A DNA stretch of 64,000 nucleotides from Anseranas semipalmata (taxonomy: Eukaryota > Chordata > Aves > Anseriformes > Anseranatidae). Position numbers and translations under genes: made by a program. The notes under the pieces were generated by a model. It was not told the DNA's origin and did no database searches. It was given only the letters and a program-made list of their open reading frames with translations. The stretch spans positions 192,689-256,688 of the forward strand of contig VXAA01001876.1 of assembly GCA_013399115.1 (NCBI GenBank), written 5' to 3'. Shown piece by piece: positions 27,354-38,174 of the stretch; the stretch's first letter is position 1; each line of letters opens with the position of its first letter.

Positions 27354-30300
27354 GGCCTTCATGCAGAAGTATCATTAGGGGAATAGTCCCAAAGTGACGA
27401 GGAACAAAGAGACAGAGGTGGGAAGAGAAAGTTAGACATCCTCAATGTTTCACATAGTTCGAACAGGCTCTCCCACCACTCATTTTTACTCATGTGACAC
27501 TGAATTTTTGAACAGACACTGTCTTTGAAATTAAGAATCTTCTGCTGTTCCCTTTCTGTCAGAGGAAATGCATTAAGCTGTCTTCAGTCACAAACTTCAA
27601 AGAGAGAATGAACAGATTTGGTCCCAGGTAAGATACTAATGCCATTGGGTCTACTGGGACAAATGGCTGCTACTGTTCACAAAGTGGTCTCTGAGAGGTA
27701 ATGAAGAAGCAAGATGCCATACAGAAATAAACTACAGAGGGACATCCCTGAGTCTAGTCTGGAAAAATTCTCTGAGTTGAGGACAAAGACTATACTACTG
27801 GATCTACAACAGGACATAATACCAGTCCCACAAAATGGTGATACAAGCTCTTTGCCATTCAGACACCTTTAACCAACATTTGCACCCTCCCTAAACTCAA
27901 ACATGGAAAGTTCCCTACATAATTAATATTTTGCTTCCAGCAATGACTTTGACGGTGCCAACCAGCTAAGAAGCTACTCCAAATCCTGTTCCACCCCAAA
28001 ATTACAAACTGACACAAGAAGGGCCTTGAAGTCAAGTTTCTTGTTGCCAGAGAGACTGCACTAACTAGTACATAAAAATGGGTGCTGTCAAGTTCCCGCA
28101 TCACCTCTGGAGCAAAATGTGTGCTCAGGTGGCCATGACTTCGTCCACAGGAGATGACACGTCCTTGTGTCGGCTTTGGCCTCTGCATCTGCCACTTCCT
28201 ACTTCTGGAAGGTGGAAATTTATGTGAGTCTAACCCAAGTGAAGGGGTTAGCACATTTAGAGCAATGATATTGTATAATATAATTTCTCCAACATGGAAA
28301 TACTACATTCTCACTGCAAGGAAAGGGACTTATTTAGTGAAAAGGTCAGCTCCAGGCCACAGTAGACGAAAAAACAGATCACTGTACCTTCACTTCTCAT
28401 TCTCATAACATCTTTGAGAAACAAATTTTCCTTGTTTGACTTTACTAGACCACTTTCCTGACAGGCATTACTCTCATTGTACAATAACCCTCTAAATTAA
28501 GAGCTGAGTGAGCTGATGAAGCAACTTTGCACTTGACAGTTTTATTTGGTCTCCTAAACAATTGTCTTTTTTTTTTCCCATGAAGCACACACAATGACTG
28601 TACTGAAGAGCTATTTTTTTTTTTTTTGTCTTGATATTTTATTAACCTGTCCAATGTATTTCCTGAGGAAGTGTTTAAGACAAAAGAGTTTTGAATTGTT
28701 TCTCTCCCCAGATGCTTCATGGAGATTTCTTTTCTTTATCACTCTGCTTTAATGAAAGATAAATTGTAATTCCAATTAACACTAAGAGTACAAGAGACCC
28801 TGACAAAGCATGTTCTTAAGTATTTTGCTGAACTGCGGCCAAATAATCAATAGTTTCTGGCAGGAATTTCTCCAAAGAGAATAATTTTGTTCCCAGATCA
28901 CTTATGTTAATTAGTTTGCATTGGAAATTTCATGGGTAATTCTGACAAATATTTTATAGGTAATACAACATACCACAGAAAATAGCAGCTTGCGTTTATC
29001 TGTGTGAAATTAACAAAAAAAAAAAAAACCAACAGGAAAAACACGAAATAAGACATTTAAGTAGGCTCAAACTCAGATTTCAATAATCACTTAAGTAGAG
29101 AAGAAAAACAAAAACTGTGCTAAGAGAAAGCGATAAAAATCTATTCCCACCAAACTTCACTTGTGTCTATAGCTGTCTTACACTTTAGAATTAGATGAAT
29201 GGTACAGGACCAGTGTAGCCACTGTTAACTAATAAGGTAATAAATTATGCTCACTAATATTTCTAAGAAAATACCATATAACTGGTATTAGTGCTTATCA
29301 ACACTAGATGAGGCTTTCATGACATCATAGAGAAGTCATTTTGCAGGGCTTCACCACAACAATATTGTTTTAACATCTTCAGAAATATATTTTCTTATTT
29401 TCATGAACAATCACTATCCCTGATGATAACAACCAACTTCATATGAAAATATTGTTTTAAAGGAGAGCCTGAAAATACATCTACTTAGAAATTTAAGGAT
29501 TATTATTATTATTTTTGTAAATGTTACAACCTTCTATGTTTTGTTGCTAACTAATTAGTATGTTCAAATCTCAAAGACTGAGAGGTTTGCAATAATACTG
29601 TCTACATTAAAAGATCACAGATAAAATTATTTATGAGCAGATTTCCATTATCAAAAATTTTGGCCAGTTTTCCCAAGGCCAAATTTTTGTGCCAAAGTTG
29701 ATGTGTGTGACGTAAGCAGCTCCTGAAATTCACAATATCTGAGGCATTGAAAGGTTCAGAATACAGTTTTGCTTAACACATTTTTAAGGAGCAAAAGGGA
29801 TTAATTTGAATTTGACGTGATGCCTCTGCTCTTTACTAATTGTGATCAATGCATGTGTTTTTCTCAAAAGTAAATCCAAATGTTTTTGTGGTAAAAATAT
29901 TGCCTTTCTGTCCTATATCTTTTGTACAGTGTATCAAATGGTTGCCAAAGACTAAAATTCATTCACTAGGGATGGGCTATTTAGTTTTGCTTTTTGTTAG
30001 AGGAAAACTCTCATCCTTTTTCTGTCATAGACAACCCACAAAATACTAATCAATCACCTGAGCACTGTCAAAAAATACAGGCATTTTTTTCCACCTGCTG
30101 CCCAGCCAGAATTAATGTTAACTTCTCAGGCCAGCTAGGAGTGTTATCCAAGTCCCAGTGGCTCAAGAAAGGCTCCAAGTCCCTTTCTAAAAACATTATT
30201 GGGTTGACAATCTTGCTTGAATGCATCTGGCATTTCTCTGACCTTGCTCCTTGTGGTCTATCTGCAGTCTTACTAATTTAATTCCTTTAGCAGGCCGAAG

Positions 30301-32260
30301 CATCTGTGTTGTGGGACTTTCTCATTCATTAAGTACTTCTCTAAGACAGGTTTAGAAATAATTTTACCAGATCAAATACATTTGAGAGGAGAAAATTATT
30401 CTGCATAAGAACATAGCTCTGGTGGGTTATTTATTAGCATAGTATGTCATAAGGCATTTCTCAGGGTAATACAATTATGGACTTTTATCAATAAGAGATT
30501 CATCATTATTTCTTGTTTCTTCTCTTAGGAAGAACATCTTATTAATAGTTACAGTTTGAGATGCTCTCAAATTGTATTAAAACAGAAAAGATAACATTTT
30601 TGATGCAGACTGTATTGCCTTCAAATGTTATTAATTGGGATTGTTTTTCAGATTCACTAGTCATTTGTATTGAATTTGTTCATTTTCATCACCAGGTTGA
30701 AAAGGCATCAAAAACAAACAGCGACCGTAGCAAACACAAATACATCAAAATCTATGCAGATTGTCCTTATGCTTGTTTGTGAAGGAAGCAGAGGAATGTC
30801 CTTTACTATTAGTTTTATGTATTGCTGTTACTACAAAACGGAGAAAATTCAGAGCTCCCATACTGGGTGGATGACTCTCAAAAGTTTTGTGTGCCTGTGA
30901 AAAAAATGACAAGTCTCAGGAATGGCTCAAACACCAAGTATTTGTACATGCAGCTTCTTTTCATTCCATCCCATAGGAGAAGTAGCTGACCTTAAAAGCC
31001 ACCCTTATCTTTCTCCTTCTGAGGTTACCTTGTAATTGAATTCATCACCATGCGATAAATTCAGAGTGTGCAAAAAATATACTTGGCTAGTGTGACTTGA
31101 ATCCTTCATTTATACTGATGAGTCTGCAGTGATTTGTAGGACCTTCATTTGGCTGTGAACTGACTTACATATGTGCTAAAACACAACATAAAAAATGAGT
31201 GGATACTTATTTGTGTTGGGATGACATCTCAAAAAGAAAACTCCTTGAAAACAGAGATAATTTGTCAAGGCCAGATGAAAATTGATGAAGACTACCAAAT
31301 GATAGTCTTCAGTTTGCAGAGCGGAGGATGAAGAAAGCTTTTCCCATTTGTCTGATAAGTTCTGTAGGCACAAGCATTTCTGCCTAGTGTGTTTACCACA
31401 AAGTTCTGCTAACACTTATGAATGCCAGGTACAGGGTGATCATACATTCAGCTTGTACTGCTAAGGTGTGCAGAACTTCTGGCTATGCTTCTCAAGTAAC
31501 ACAGCTACAGCTGCACGGCTCTGCTCATGCTTTCATTGTGTCTGAATGTCTTCAGATCCCTAAAGCTCTTGTCCCAAGTGAATGTCCTGTTCTGCTCCTC
31601 TGGTGCCACTAAGGATCATGACTCTGTACAGCAAGCGTCTGTCTGTCCATCAAGGAAGCTGGGACATCTGAACACCACACTGTTCTCCAGTCCCAATCCA
31701 GGCAACAAACATATATTCCTAATAAAACAAATGTTTGTTTCTAATACTTGTTTTCACCAGTCTTTTTGGTTAGTAGAATTTTATCTTCACCTTAGACAAC
31801 ACATACTGAAAGCAGGAAGAAAAAGATAAGTCTGTGGATCAAAACATTGATTAGATGGACAAAACCCCTATTTACCTCTACAGGCAGGAGGTCTGTCAAT
31901 CTCAATGGCACTTGCCCATGCACAACAGACCAGGAGAGGGAAGTCTTTAGCAAGATGGCTGAACCATTGGGTCAGCATGCCTGCATGCATAGCTCCAGGC
32001 TTGGTGGCCAGGACTGGCTACCATACAGAGCTTCCAGGCAGCTCACTACATCCTTGTGACTGCAGTTACAGGAATAATTTCAGTACGGGACATAGTCTGT
32101 AAACTACTGCTGCATCAAGATGCATGTGTTCAAAGGAATCAAAGTAGCTCCAAGGTGCTTCTGTGTGGGAACTGGTGATAGAATGTGTCTGTGCAGGTCA
32201 AGAAATTGAAATGAATTACCTTCCCTCCTTAAGTTTCATTGCTTACTTTTTTACAGCCTT

Positions 32261-32300
32261 AAGGGGGGGGGAGAGGGGGGAAAGAAAGAAAGAAAAAAAG
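32261..32300 (+). repeat. Polypurine tract (G-rich then GAAA)n
   Basis: Forty bases contain only A and G on the plus strand: nine guanines, a short AGA, six guanines, then GAAA units. Only three separable G-tracts are present, so it does not meet the standard quadruplex pattern, but it is compatible with triplex (H-DNA) formation. Confidence 0.75.
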
Positions 32301-35300
32301 TGTTGGATTTAACATACAGGCTTTGCTTTGTTGCACTTTAAGTTTCAACCACATCATCTTTAACAAAAATGGAACAAGAATTTTCAGCAACAGCGACAAA
32401 AAAAAAAAAAAAAGATCCTAGCTCTGCCAGAGACATGGTTTGAAACAGTGCCAAAGATTTCAGGCTGGCAAATCAGCAAAGGAGCCAGATAAATCAGAAT
32501 GAGTGTAACAGATCTCATTTATTTCAGCACAGCTTAGCCTCTTTACTATGTCACTGTCATCAATACCCAGAAATACTTAGTTGCAAGAATAAAAGTGTCT
32601 GGCTAATAAAGTAGAACCATTACGAGGAAAAAAAAGAAAAAAGAAAAAAGAAAAAAAAACAACAAAACACTAAAGGAAGGGAAAGTGAGAATTGTGAACA
32701 TAACAGTGTAATAACATGGTTGGACTATTTGAAGAAAAGGAAAAATATTTTGTACAATAAAAGCAGAAAAAGAAGGTTTATTCCTTTTGTATAAAGTAAT
32801 TCAGTTTGCTGGTTTTGATTTACATTTACTGGTAACAGCTGCTTATAGGTCAGGTAACATTAGCATTCAAAAAACAGCCCTAATGAAAGCAACCGTGCAG
32901 CTAATATTGGTGTTAATTCTATTTCATGCTCTCAGACTCTGTTGCATAGGAAATTGTTTAAAATGGAAATGCCTTGAAATGCACTCTACCAAATGCACAA
33001 ATACCCCCAATCTGCTATCAAAGCAAAACCCTGAAGTATATTTCTTCTCACAATTAAAAAAAAAAAAAAGAATGTACAGTATGTACAGTATATAAAACCT
33101 CCATCAAAGCCAATCCTAGTCCTTACTGCTGCAGAGAGTCTGGGCACAGCTGAGACGTTATGTCTCAGCATTGTGGGAAACGTGCCATACAGAGCACCCT
33201 TGTGCAGAACCTGTGAACATCTGCTGATTGCTCTGTGCAGGACAAGATTTGGGTGACTCAGGGAAAACAATGCAGTCTGAAGCTGTGGTCAAGAAGCCTG
33301 CATATCATATCAGTTGGCCCCCACACTGTGAAGAGAAGGCAACAGCCTTTTATTCTTATTCGAAAGTCTGGTGGTCACGATGTGACTGTGCATCCTACAG
33401 AACAGGGATGTGAGTCCTGCTTTTAACCTTTGCCCAAATGACTGCATGTGTCTTATCATCACCCAACCTGTGTACTCTTGAATATCAAAATAAAAAGTTT
33501 AAAACAAAACACCCTTCATAAATCTGCTTGGTGTAAGATGTCTGGAAAGGAGCATATGTGATTTCAGAAAGTTATTGAATGAATTAATGGGATAAAACAC
33601 TAAGGGAGGGCTGGAATAAAAAGATATGCTCTGGGGACATGATGGCACAGGGGTCTAATGAGTAGGGATGGGCAGAATATAACCCTATTATTTTCTTGCC
33701 TTGCTCTTACACTATTAATTGGACACCTGTTGTTGGGCACTGCAAGAGGTAGACCATAGAGTTGGATAGGCTTTTGGCTGGCCCATGACAACCAGTTTAT
33801 CCTCTATGTTCACCCATTGGCTTTTAAAGTTGTGTATCAAAAGCAGAAATATTTTTGGGGGGATATGGCATTTTAAACAGCTTTCTGACAACACACCCAT
33901 TTTGTTAATAAACCTCTTTTATCTTAGAGGATGGTCTCACCAGGCTGTCCTATATAGCGGTTCCTATATATTTTAACCCTGTGTTCACACTGGATTGCTG
34001 ATGGTGCTGTCAGCTGGCAGGACATTGGCTGCAGTTTCTGTCAGAGGAACAACATTAACATTATCTTCTTATGTATTGGTGAAAGGCACTGGGGTCAGTA
34101 AGGAGATAAGACATCTTGAGGGGTTTGTAAGACTTCTTCTGACAGCTTGTATGTGCAAGGCTGCCCTTTAATCCCAGCTCCACACCGTCCTATGAGTGGC
34201 TTGATTCCCATGCTACTTGAGCTTCCAGTGCCCTGGCTCCTCTATCACAACTAGGCAAACTGGGTAGACAACAGCAGGAGACAAAATGGGCAATGAAAAT
34301 TTAGCATCAAGAGAACAAAACTCAGTTCAGTTAAACAACCATGTTCTTAACTTTTGTTCAAAGTATGAGCATGTCTTAGTTGCCACAGTAATGTTGTGAA
34401 CAAGCAAATGAGGGAAACTAAGTTAAGATGTGGTCAGCACCATCAAAACATGAAAACCTCACAAGTTAATGCAAATTCCTCCCAAGTAAGGATTGTTTTT
34501 CTATAGGTAAACACTGTCAGTAAGTCAGTGTTGCACTTTTGTTAACAGGATACACTTCCCAAAACACCAGCTGTTTTGACAGATGACTGTACCACTGGAC
34601 AGTGTTTAGAAAATAAATACTATTTCCCTTGCTTTTATCTAAATTAGTGGTGTCCCTTTATACACTGCAGAGTCTTTCAGCTATAGTGGAGCCAGCAAAC
34701 ATTAGTTGGCTTAAGCTGTGTTTACACAGATACTGTACACTTTAGCAGTAGTTTTCCAGTTGGTGAGACATCACCGCTCCAGTCTACATGAGTTAAGCTA
34801 ACAGCGTCCCCTGCTCAGAATAGCTGGGTCTGTGTGAGGGTGTGTGTGCACAGAATACATCCAGGCTAGACTGTGAATCTTCGCATGTATCTATTCTCCT
34901 TCATCTCCACAGAAATGAGAACAAGCAACCCGTCTACAAGCTGAAACAAGGTGACCTCCTATAGTTCTAGCTGAAAGATTTTGAGGCATTTGGAAAATAT
35001 AGTAACCAAAACACCCAGGTAACCGAGGGCGTATCTCCATTGCACATTAAAGCATGGTGCCAGAGGTATCAGTGCAACACAGATCAGGCCTGGGGAGCTG
35101 GAAGCCCAGGATACCTGGATAGAGAAGCAATGGAGCCATTGCAGTTGCTTGCTACAGCTGCCTCTTGAGCTGGGAGACCGGAACTTGATCTTTCTGCTCA
35201 GAAGTCTCAGTGCGTCTTTGAAGAAACAAGCCCAATCTGAAATGAACTTTAATTTGCTTTAAAAAGGATATTTCAGCAAAGAAGGGCGCTAATGGAGTTA

Positions 35301-35844
35301 AATAATAAAAACAAATAAAATAATAATAATAATAAGTTAATAAATAAAATAATAAAAATAAAATAACATTATATTAGCAGTTCCCCAGTAAAGATGCACA
35401 GAAATCTTTATTGTGAACAGTCAGATATGTGCAATGTATAATACTGTCTTCCAAGAACAGTATTGCTCTTTTAAGAAGACTATTTGTCATAAGGAAGCTA
35501 AATATGTTTGATGGGGCAATTAATGAAGAGTAAATAATAGATTATTGTAGAAATTAGTGCAAATGTGTAATATTTGGGAACTTTATTATTCTGTTCTGAT
35601 GTTAAACTTATTTACATTGATACATCTGGAAGTGGGAACTGAGGCCCCATGCAACTGATGAGAAGAAAACTCAAGTGCTCTCCTAGAAGGTGTGGCCTTT
35701 TGGCCATTGTTCGTTATGTGACAGTGCTGGAGTTTAACTATTGGGTTTACATAACAGAAAAGTCTTTGCAATGCATCAAATTCAGGCCCTTTTTTTGTTA
35801 TTCTCGACACCTAACAATGACTGTGATTCCAAAATAAGGCTTCT

Positions 35845-35896
35845 GTTTTGTTGTTGTTGTTGTTGTTGTTGTTGTTTGTTTGTTTGTTTGTTTTTA
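35845..35896 (+). repeat. Compound (TTG)n-(TTTG)n microsatellite
   Basis: About ten TTG units change into several TTTG units. The register change within one tract suggests two slippage phases at one locus. Confidence 0.9.
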
Positions 35897-36283
35897 CCCT
35901 TCCATATCTGAAATATTCTTTCATGACTGTCTTGCAAGACAGACTATGTGGACCTCAGTTTTGATCTGACACCAAGTTTGCACTGGTACAACCACAGTGA
36001 CATTGGCAGAATTAAGCCTGCTTTACACCAATAGAGATGAAAGAAGAATTAGGGCCTCGTGCTCCTTTGCTAATGGAGTGGGAAGATGTCAAGGATAATT
36101 CCATGCAGAAGAGCATTAAGTCCCTTTGCCTTTTTCTGTTTTAGTGATTTTCAGATTGTGATCTCCAACCCCTGGCAGGAGTTCATAGACTACTTTTCAG
36201 AAGACTTTAGAGGTAGAAGAAGCAAGCCTATTGCCAGTGGACTTAAATCTTCTGACACAGGTTCCTTGGGAAATGTTAAAATT

Positions 36284-36342
36284 AAAAAAAAAAAAAAAAG
36301 AAAAAAGAAAAAAAAGAAAAAAAGAAAGAAAGAAAAGAAAAA
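36284..36342 (+). repeat. A-rich purine tract
   Basis: A run of 15 or more adenines is followed by A4-8G units, with only purines throughout. It lies about 100 bases upstream of the CpG island and gives rise to meaningless poly-lysine frames. Confidence 0.9.
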
Positions 36343-36435
36343 TGCTCTATATGCCTTCCTTACAGCAACATCCTGTATCCTACTAGACTCAGGGAGAAAA
36401 ACAGACAATTCCAATTTCCTCTCCTTAATCATAAC

Positions 36436-36830
36436 ACCAGTGGCGGCTCTACGACACCCGGCCGGGTAGCACGTGTACGTGCAATTAGTAAAGCAGCAAA
36501 TTTGTATCGAGGAAGTGAACTAAACTTTCCCCGGTCGCGTGAGCTGCGGCGGATGGGAGGTACAGACAGTAGCGCAGCGCGCAGCGCCATCTTGTGGCTC
36601 CGGGGGAGATCGTGCGGGCAGCGCAGGGAACGACCCCGGCCAGGAGCCCAGCCTGCGCCGCTGCCTCTTCGCTCCTGCTCCAGCATTATGCCGCCGGGGC
36701 AGCGTAAGCTGCTGTGCCGTCCCCATCGGTTCGAACAAAACAACGAGCGGCCCAAATGTGCGCTCCGTATTTCTGTCCGGCATTTCCTGAGGTCTGATAG
36801 GGTTTTCCTATTTCGGTGCCGGCGTTTGTT
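36436..36830. promoter_or_regulatory. CpG island, probable promoter
   Basis: Roughly 40 CpG dinucleotides by eye in about 390 bases stand out sharply against the CpG-poor surroundings. Known promoter words are present: an E-box CACGTG (36470-36475), an ETS-type GGAAGTG (36511-36517) and GCCATCTTG (36586-36594), which matches the YY1 site common at vertebrate transcription starts. No TATA box is evident, as is usual for CpG-island promoters, which often fire in both directions. On the plus strand a possible splice donor (GTAAGC) begins at 36704. On the minus strand the YY1 word overlaps an ATG in good context (AAGATGG), opening a frame of about 50 codons. I recognise neither product, so direction and gene identity are open. 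Confidence 0.7.
36586..36594 (-). promoter_or_regulatory. YY1-type site in the CpG island
   Basis: GCCATCTTG on the plus strand reads CAAGATGGC on the minus strand, the core YY1 recognition word. In many vertebrate housekeeping genes this word lies just after the transcription start and includes the start codon. Here that geometry would favour a minus-strand transcript, but YY1 sites occur in both orientations. Confidence 0.45.
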
Positions 36831-36878
36831 TTCACCTCCCCCTGTCTTTGGTGTGATGCAACATGGAAGAGTTGACAT

Positions 36879-37198
36879 GGGTAAAAAAAAAATGTCTTTG
36901 ATACTTCCACATTATCCGCATAAAATAGGCTAGACTCTCCCATTAAACTCTCTGTTTGAATGCTTCTGATTTGCTGCCTCAAACAGTTTCAAGCTTGTTA
37001 GTTTTGCGTGGTGTACTTTACTTGCGGTTTGTTGCGCAAGGAGGGACTACCATCTGTAGGAACAGAACTTATATCAGCTCCTGGACCTGAGCCCAGTCTT
37101 GGCTGGTAACTTTCAGCACGGATACTATGCAACTATTAGACAAGTAAATATAGCAAGAAATCAATTTTTAGAAAATGTTGAAAGGCAGGCTTATTTAT
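36879..37198 (+). repeat. 320-bp perfect direct repeat, copy 1
   Basis: This copy is contiguous with the CpG island on its left and ends directly at a single N (37199). It is identical to 37351-37670, including a run of ten adenines near the start and an identical ending GCTTATTTAT. It contains TTGCGCAA (37032-37039), the palindromic C/EBP core. No transposon family is recognisable, and the N-bounded edge points to duplicated contig ends. Confidence 0.95.
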
Positions 37199-37199
37199 N
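37199..37199. other. Single-N assembly junction
   Basis: An ambiguous base exactly at the end of repeat copy 1, which marks an unresolved join. Confidence 0.9.
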
Positions 37200-37349
37200 C
37201 TAAAGAGACTGGGAAAGTAATCTTCAAGACCTGTAAGTCAGTTGCCAAAGGACACAAAGAAGAACTCTGTGGTGGAGCTCAGAGGTTAACCTTATTCTCC
37301 TGAGATGAGTAACTAGACTGTGCAGCATCAGAACAGCCTGGTAGATAAA
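37200..37349. other. 150-bp island between two N junctions
   Basis: Unique sequence with an N on each side (37199 and 37350). It carries no recognisable gene. It may be a small contig placed between two copies of the same sequence, so its true position is uncertain. Confidence 0.7.
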
Positions 37350-37350
37350 N
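37350..37350. other. Single-N assembly junction
   Basis: An ambiguous base immediately before repeat copy 2, the second boundary of the suspected misassembly. Confidence 0.9.
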
Positions 37351-37670
37351 GGGTAAAAAAAAAATGTCTTTGATACTTCCACATTATCCGCATAAAATAG
37401 GCTAGACTCTCCCATTAAACTCTCTGTTTGAATGCTTCTGATTTGCTGCCTCAAACAGTTTCAAGCTTGTTAGTTTTGCGTGGTGTACTTTACTTGCGGT
37501 TTGTTGCGCAAGGAGGGACTACCATCTGTAGGAACAGAACTTATATCAGCTCCTGGACCTGAGCCCAGTCTTGGCTGGTAACTTTCAGCACGGATACTAT
37601 GCAACTATTAGACAAGTAAATATAGCAAGAAATCAATTTTTAGAAAATGTTGAAAGGCAGGCTTATTTAT
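37351..37670 (+). repeat. 320-bp perfect direct repeat, copy 2
   Basis: Identical over its whole length to 36879-37198. Its left edge is an N. Its right edge continues for a few bases of TTATTTTA into another N (37685). The second C/EBP-like word lies at 37504-37511. Zero divergence together with gap-bounded edges favours an assembly artefact over a genomic duplication. Confidence 0.95.
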
Positions 37671-37684
37671 TTATTTTATTTTAT

Positions 37685-37685
37685 N
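37685..37685. other. Single-N assembly junction
   Basis: An ambiguous base inside an AT-rich simple stretch just after repeat copy 2. Confidence 0.9.
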
Positions 37686-37861
37686 AGGACACACTTTCTT
37701 GAAAGTACTGAAGGGGGCAGTAAGTTTCCTTACCCTGGAGCTTATCTGAAGTCACCCTGACACTTTTCTATTTATTTTCTGGGAACACAGAAGTACTGAA
37801 GTACTTCTGAATAAAAGCTGAAAGTTAGCCCTTCAGTACCAGTGAAGCTTTTGACATAGAC

Positions 37862-38174
37862 TTTTTCTTTCTCCTTTCCTTTCCTTTCCTTTCCTTTCCT
37901 TTCCTTTCCTTTCCTTTCCTTTCCTTTCCTTTCCTTTCCTTTCCTTTCCTTTCCTTTCCTTTCCTTTCCTTTCCTTTCCTTTCCTTTCCTTTCCTTTCCT
38001 TTCCTTTCCTTTCCTTTCCTTTCCTTTCCTTTCCTTTCCTTTCCTTTCCTTTCCTTTCCTTTCCTTTCCTTTCCTTTCCTTTCCTTTCCTTTCCTCTTTC
38101 CTTTCCTTTCCTCTTTCCTTTCCTCTTTCCTTTCCTTTCCTCTTTCCTTTCCTCTTTCCTTTCCCGTCCTTTCC
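37862..38174. repeat. (CCTTT)n polypyrimidine satellite-like array
   Basis: A pentanucleotide array: about 37873-38095 is essentially perfect (about 44 units), then CTC-type interruptions appear at intervals to 38174. The plus strand is almost pure pyrimidine, so the minus strand is pure purine, giving meaningless Lys/Gly/Glu-repeat frames in all three minus-strand phases. Long mirror-symmetric polypurine-polypyrimidine tracts can form intramolecular triplex DNA and stall polymerases. It lies about 1 kb downstream of the CpG island and adjacent to the disturbed assembly. Confidence 0.97.

Larger units (their letters stand above)
27352..36283. other. Non-coding stretch, no gene recognised
   Basis: No recognisable gene or RNA. 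Simple sequence includes a 40-base polypurine run at 32261-32300, A runs at 32398-32414 and 33056-33069, an A-rich block at 32625-32659, and an AATA-rich block at about 35305-35367. The part at 28740-29640 is AT-rich and non-repetitive, with several octamer-like (TTTGCAT) and TAATTA words. That could mark a conserved regulatory element, but alignment is needed to know. Confidence 0.5.

Noticed and set aside
36086..36469. 127-codon plus-strand frame with a lysine run
   Set aside because: The middle is the A-rich tract at 36284-36342; the flanking residues match no protein I know.
36502..36933. 143-codon plus-strand and 149-codon minus-strand frames over the CpG island
   Set aside because: High GC lowers stop frequency and both strands are open at once; no domain is recognisable. 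The island is kept as a promoter only.
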